Assembly: GCA_025210515.1 (NCBI GenBank)
Contig: JAOARM010000038.1
Coordinates: forward strand, 120,211 to 184,210
DNA length: 64,000 nucleotides
Reading direction: 5' to 3'
DNA from: Vallitalea sp.
GTDB taxonomy: Bacteria; Bacillota; Clostridia; Lachnospirales; Vallitaleaceae
The notes beneath the pieces were generated by a model. It made no database searches, had not been told where the DNA came from, and saw nothing but the letters and a program-made list of their open reading frames with translations. The position numbers and the translations under genes are program-made. Positions 61,109 through 64,000 of this stretch are shown in pieces (the stretch's first letter is position 1; each line of letters begins with the position of its first letter).

Positions 61109-62521
61109 ATGACTAAGAAAAAAAATATTATATATGGTCTATTACTTGGTATAGCCATATTTCTTATCTTGACCATGTTTCATTATGGTTCTGACAAAAT
61201 AATAGATAAAGTAGAAAAAGAGAATGGTATTCAAGTTGTGAAAGAAGGCTATAAATCTACAGATACTAAACTTACCGACATACTTAAATATATTGATGCT
61301 ATATATTACAAAGAAGATTATGTTAGAGAAGATTTATATAATAGTGCTTATGAAGAAGTTCTGAAAAGTTTAGATGATATGTATCTAGTGAATTATAGTA
61401 AAGAGCATTATGAAGATATTCATCATCTATTAGAAGAAGGATACAAATCATCAGAAGCTAAGCTTGAAGATATACTTAGCTTTATAGACATAGTATATTT
61501 CAAAGAAGAGTTATATAATAGTGCATATGAAGGACTTTTAAAAGGGTTAGATGATCCTTATACAGTATATTTTAACAAAAAACAATTTGAGTCATTTATG
61601 GAAGATACTTCAGGTAGCTATGAAGGGATAGGAGCTATTGTAAGTTATATTAAAGAAACACAAGAAATAATGATTTTATCTCCGTTTATAGGTTCACCAG
61701 CCGAAAAAGCAGGATTATTACCAGGAGATATTATCAAAAAGGTTGATGGAGAAGAAATAAAAGGACTTATACTTGAAGAAGTAGTAGCCAATAGAATAAA
61801 AGGTAAAAAAGGATCAAAAGTAACGTTAACTGTATATAGAGAAACTGATGATGCAAATATCGATATAGTAATTACAAGAGATGTTATTACTATGCCTACA
61901 ATTTCTCATGAAATGTTAGACAATAAAATAGGATATATTAGAGTAACAGGATTTGAAGAAGCCACTCATAAACAATTTGTAAAAGCACTTAAAGAGTTAC
62001 AAAAACAAGGACAACAAGGAATGATTATTGATCTTAGAAATAATCCAGGAGGTCTTTTGAATATTGTTGTGAAAATGGCTGATGAGTTATTACCGAAAGG
62101 ATTAATCGTATATACAGAAGATAAATATGGAAGAAAAAGAGAAGAGAAATCAGATGAAGCTCATAAATTTACTAAACCTTTAGTTGTATTAGTAAATGGA
62201 AATAGTGCAAGTGCTTCAGAGGTATTATCTGGAGCAATTAAAGATAGCGGTATTGGTACAATTGTTGGAACAACCACATTTGGTAAAGGACTAGTACAAA
62301 GAACTTTTCCACTAGAAGATGGTTCGGCAATAAAAGTAACTATCGCAAGATATTTTACTCCAAATGGTAATTATATTAACAAAAAAGGTATAGAACCAGA
62401 TGTTAGAGTAGAGTTACCAGAAGAACTTAAAAGAAAATTAGTTATTGAACCAGAGAAAGATACTCAGTTAAAAAAAGCAATTGAAGTATTATCAAATTTA
62501 ATAGCAAAAGAAAAAAAATAA
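61109..62521 (+). CDS. ctpA: Carboxyl-terminal processing protease (S41) with a duplicated N-terminal module
   Basis: A 470-residue S41 protease. It has an N-terminal membrane helix (about 7-24). A helical module then occurs twice in tandem: about 46-105 and about 110-165 share EEGYKSTDTKLTDIL/EEGYKSSEAKLEDIL, LYNSAYEEVLKSLDD/LYNSAYEGLLKGLDD and a YSKEHYE/FNKKQFE end. After it come the PDZ domain (about 170-260: GSPAEKAGLLPGDIIKKVDGEEI) and the S41 catalytic domain with Ser in GNSASASEVLSG and Lys in TFGKGLVQ. The first repeat lacks the usual DPY motif (DMY). The neighbours suggest action on envelope proteins. Confidence 0.9.
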   Translation: MTKKKNIIYGLLLGIAIFLILTMFHYGSDKIIDKVEKENGIQVVKEGYKSTDTKLTDILKYIDAIYYKEDYVREDLYNSAYEEVLKSLDDMYLVNYSKEHYEDIHHLLEEGYKSSEAKLEDILSFIDIVYFKEELYNSAYEGLLKGLDDPYTVYFNKKQFESFMEDTSGSYEGIGAIVSYIKETQEIMILSPFIGSPAEKAGLLPGDIIKKVDGEEIKGLILEEVVANRIKGKKGSKVTLTVYRETDDANIDIVITRDVITMPTISHEMLDNKIGYIRVTGFEEATHKQFVKALKELQKQGQQGMIIDLRNNPGGLLNIVVKMADELLPKGLIVYTEDKYGRKREEKSDEAHKFTKPLVVLVNGNSASASEVLSGAIKDSGIGTIVGTTTFGKGLVQRTFPLEDGSAIKVTIARYFTPNGNYINKKGIEPDVRVELPEELKRKLVIEPEKDTQLKKAIEVLSNLIAKEKK

Positions 62522-62548
62522 AACAGGGGCGTATATAGGGGACAATAT

Positions 62549-63811
62549 ATGAATGCATTATTAGAAATAATTCATATTACATTATTATCTATTTCAAAAG
62601 CAATATTAAATTTTTCATTTATAATTGTTATATGGATAATATATATACTAATTAAAAAGTATAAAAAAGTTAACATATATAATTTTGATAATTCAAAAAC
62701 AACAATTAATACTCTAATAGAATCAATATTACAGGGAATAATTATTGGAATAATAGGAAGTTTAATAATATCAATCATTGGGCTTCCAATTAATTTAACG
62801 TATTATATTATATTTTTATTACCTTTAGCATTATTATTATCCCTCATTAACGTTAGATATTTATGTTTTTCATATGCCGCTTCAGTTATGGGGGTATTAT
62901 CTCTTATTTTTAGAGGGCAAACCATATTAGGAATTAGTCTTCCTAATATCAATATTAATATAAGTGGTCTAATAGCATTAGTTGGGATTTTGCATTTAAT
63001 GGAGGCTATATTAATATATTTTGTTGGAGCTGATGACCCAATACCCATTATTGCGAAAAAAGATGATCAAATAATATTAGGACATTTAATGCAAAAATAC
63101 TGGCCTATACCTATTGCAATGTTGGTAATTACAAGTGGCGGAGTATCAGGTTCAGAAGTTGTTGAGATGCCTACTTGGTGGCCCTTATTAAAAGATATTC
63201 CAGAAGAAGTAAGCGTATATTTTTATGGGCTTATGCCTTTTGTAGGTGCTTTAGGATATAGTAGTATTTCATTTTGCCAAGAGCCAGAAAAAATAACTAA
63301 AAAATCTGCTTTAAGATTAATGGTGTATAGTATTTTACTAATTATAATATCAATATTTTCAGTGGATAATATATTAATGAAAATTGTTGGTACAATTTTA
63401 ATGGCTGGTATGCACGAAGGAATGATTTTATACGAACAATATAGTGAACGTATTAATGAACCTATTTATACACTTCCTAACAAAGGGGTTAGAATAATGA
63501 GTATCATAGCTCACGGGCCAGGTGATATTATGGGTCTTAAAGTTGGTGATATCATTACTAAAATTAATGGCATTGAAGTAATTAGCATTAGTCAATACAG
63601 AGCCATAATGAAAAATAACTATACTTTTATATGGATGGATATTATACGTTTAAGTGGACAAATACATACAATGGAGTACAAGGCATATCCTGACGGCATA
63701 TCTGATTTGAGAATAAGATTGTTACCTGAGTATCCAAAAATCGTTTATAAATATGAAGGAGTACAAAAAATTGGGTTTTTTCATATATTAAAAAATAAGT
63801 TCAAGAAGTAA
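62549..63811 (+). CDS. MinJ-like polytopic membrane protein with C-terminal PDZ domain
   Basis: A 420-residue protein with about eight to nine membrane helices (residues about 10-300) and a C-terminal PDZ domain (about 320-400: GPGDIMGLKVGDIITKINGIEV). In Bacillus subtilis minJ (yvjD), which codes for the membrane topological determinant that bridges DivIVA and MinD, lies near ctpB, ftsE and ftsX, so order and architecture both point to a MinJ-type protein. Sequence identity cannot be judged here. No start ambiguity; GGGG-type site upstream. It follows the protease gene after 28 bp. Confidence 0.75.
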   Translation: MNALLEIIHITLLSISKAILNFSFIIVIWIIYILIKKYKKVNIYNFDNSKTTINTLIESILQGIIIGIIGSLIISIIGLPINLTYYIIFLLPLALLLSLINVRYLCFSYAASVMGVLSLIFRGQTILGISLPNININISGLIALVGILHLMEAILIYFVGADDPIPIIAKKDDQIILGHLMQKYWPIPIAMLVITSGGVSGSEVVEMPTWWPLLKDIPEEVSVYFYGLMPFVGALGYSSISFCQEPEKITKKSALRLMVYSILLIIISIFSVDNILMKIVGTILMAGMHEGMILYEQYSERINEPIYTLPNKGVRIMSIIAHGPGDIMGLKVGDIITKINGIEVISISQYRAIMKNNYTFIWMDIIRLSGQIHTMEYKAYPDGISDLRIRLLPEYPKIVYKYEGVQKIGFFHILKNKFKK

Positions 63812-63833
63812 ACACCTTTAGGGGTGTTTATTT
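63810..63833 (+). terminator. Terminator after the MinJ-like gene
   Basis: AAACACC-TTTAGG-GGTGTTT overlapping the stop codon, with TTTGTTTT after it. Confidence 0.75.
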
Positions 63834-63890
63834 GTTTTATGCAGAATATATCATGTTAGCGTTAATTGAAAAACTAAATTCTAGTTACAC

Positions 63891-63927
63891 GGAAGTTAGT
63901 TCTCTATGCAGGATTAACTTCCTTTTT
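63891..63927. terminator. Bidirectional terminator at the end of the window
   Basis: GGAAGTTAGT ... ATTAACTTCC hairpin followed by TTTTT. It lies between the forward MinJ-like gene and the reverse-strand partial gene. Confidence 0.75.
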
Positions 63928-64000
63928 AATACTTAACAAATGCCCAATTATCATCTATAATATCATTATAGGCAATAAACTTTAGATTTTTTACACAACC
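63926..64000 (-). CDS. Partial reverse-strand gene, C-terminal 24 residues
   Basis: On the reverse strand an open frame enters from the right edge and ends at TAA (63926-63928), reading GCVKNLKFIAYNDIIDDN then WAFVKY. It ends exactly at a terminator hairpin, as a real gene would. It is too short to assign to a family. Confidence 0.5.
   Translation of the reverse strand, partial: GCVKNLKFIAYNDIIDDNWAFVKY

Overview
The window is a continuous, AT-rich, gene-dense stretch of a low-GC Gram-positive (class Clostridia) chromosome. The evidence is strong AGGAGG-type ribosome binding sites, frequent TTG and GTG starts, Fur- and BirA-like operators, and the linked set uvrC-hprK ... murB-rapZ-yvcK-whiA-crh, followed later by ftsE-ftsX-M23 peptidase-ctp-PDZ protein. 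Gene content looks like an anaerobic Vallitalea/Lachnospirales-type organism, but that placement is only an impression. No rRNA, tRNA, CRISPR array, integrase or transposase was seen.

Layout. 1-2.9 kb: 3' end of uvrC, hprK and a ROK glucokinase. 3-5.6 kb: Fur-type iron island feoA-feoB plus a small Cys-rich FeoB partner. 5.8-8.1 kb: a YitT membrane protein and a lone bioB with a candidate BirA operator. 8.3-19.9 kb: nucleoside scavenging, made of a Crp/Fnr regulator, an ADP-ribosylglycohydrolase, a BMP lipoprotein, an ABC transporter (ATPase plus two permeases), two nucleoside hydrolases, an amidohydrolase/deaminase and a ribokinase. 20-22.6 kb: an MFS exporter with a long leader holding two mini-ORFs, and an ArsR-type regulator. 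22.7-27.5 kb: a TetR regulator with two operators, an MMPL transporter and a secreted heptad-repeat protein. 27.9-32.1 kb: murB, rapZ, yvcK, whiA and a Crh-like HPr, so the usual hprK-murB neighbourhood is split by about 25 kb. 32.1-36.5 kb: mostly reverse-strand accessory genes (a secreted and a membrane protein of unknown function, SDR, endonuclease IV), an orphan betaine-type binding lipoprotein, and a decayed piece of whiA.

37-54.1 kb is a cell-surface polysaccharide locus: two LCP ligases, a phosphodiester glycosidase-like exoprotein, a flippase, an acyltransferase, a UDP-sugar dehydrogenase, two glycosyltransferases, two DUF4330 proteins, an O-antigen ligase/polymerase-like protein, CsaB pyruvyltransferase and a TagA/WecG transferase. 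This fits synthesis and wall attachment of a secondary polymer that could anchor S-layer proteins. 54-58 kb: a second YitT protein, an MsmX/UgpC-type sugar ABC ATPase and a CdaR/PucR-type regulator. 58-63.8 kb: the division/wall-hydrolysis group ftsE-ftsX-M23 hydrolase-ctp protease-MinJ-like PDZ protein. The window ends in a bidirectional terminator and the 3' tip of a reverse-strand gene.

The strongest unexplained signal is a roughly 140-bp structured intergenic repeat present twice (27.6 and 52.1 kb), whose 18-bp outer stem carries three base-pair-preserving double substitutions. Other points of interest are the whiA relic, the Crh-like protein with Glu in place of the phospho-His, an internally duplicated Ctp protease, a possible secreted-protein/membrane-partner pair at 32-33.6 kb, and several long hairpin elements.
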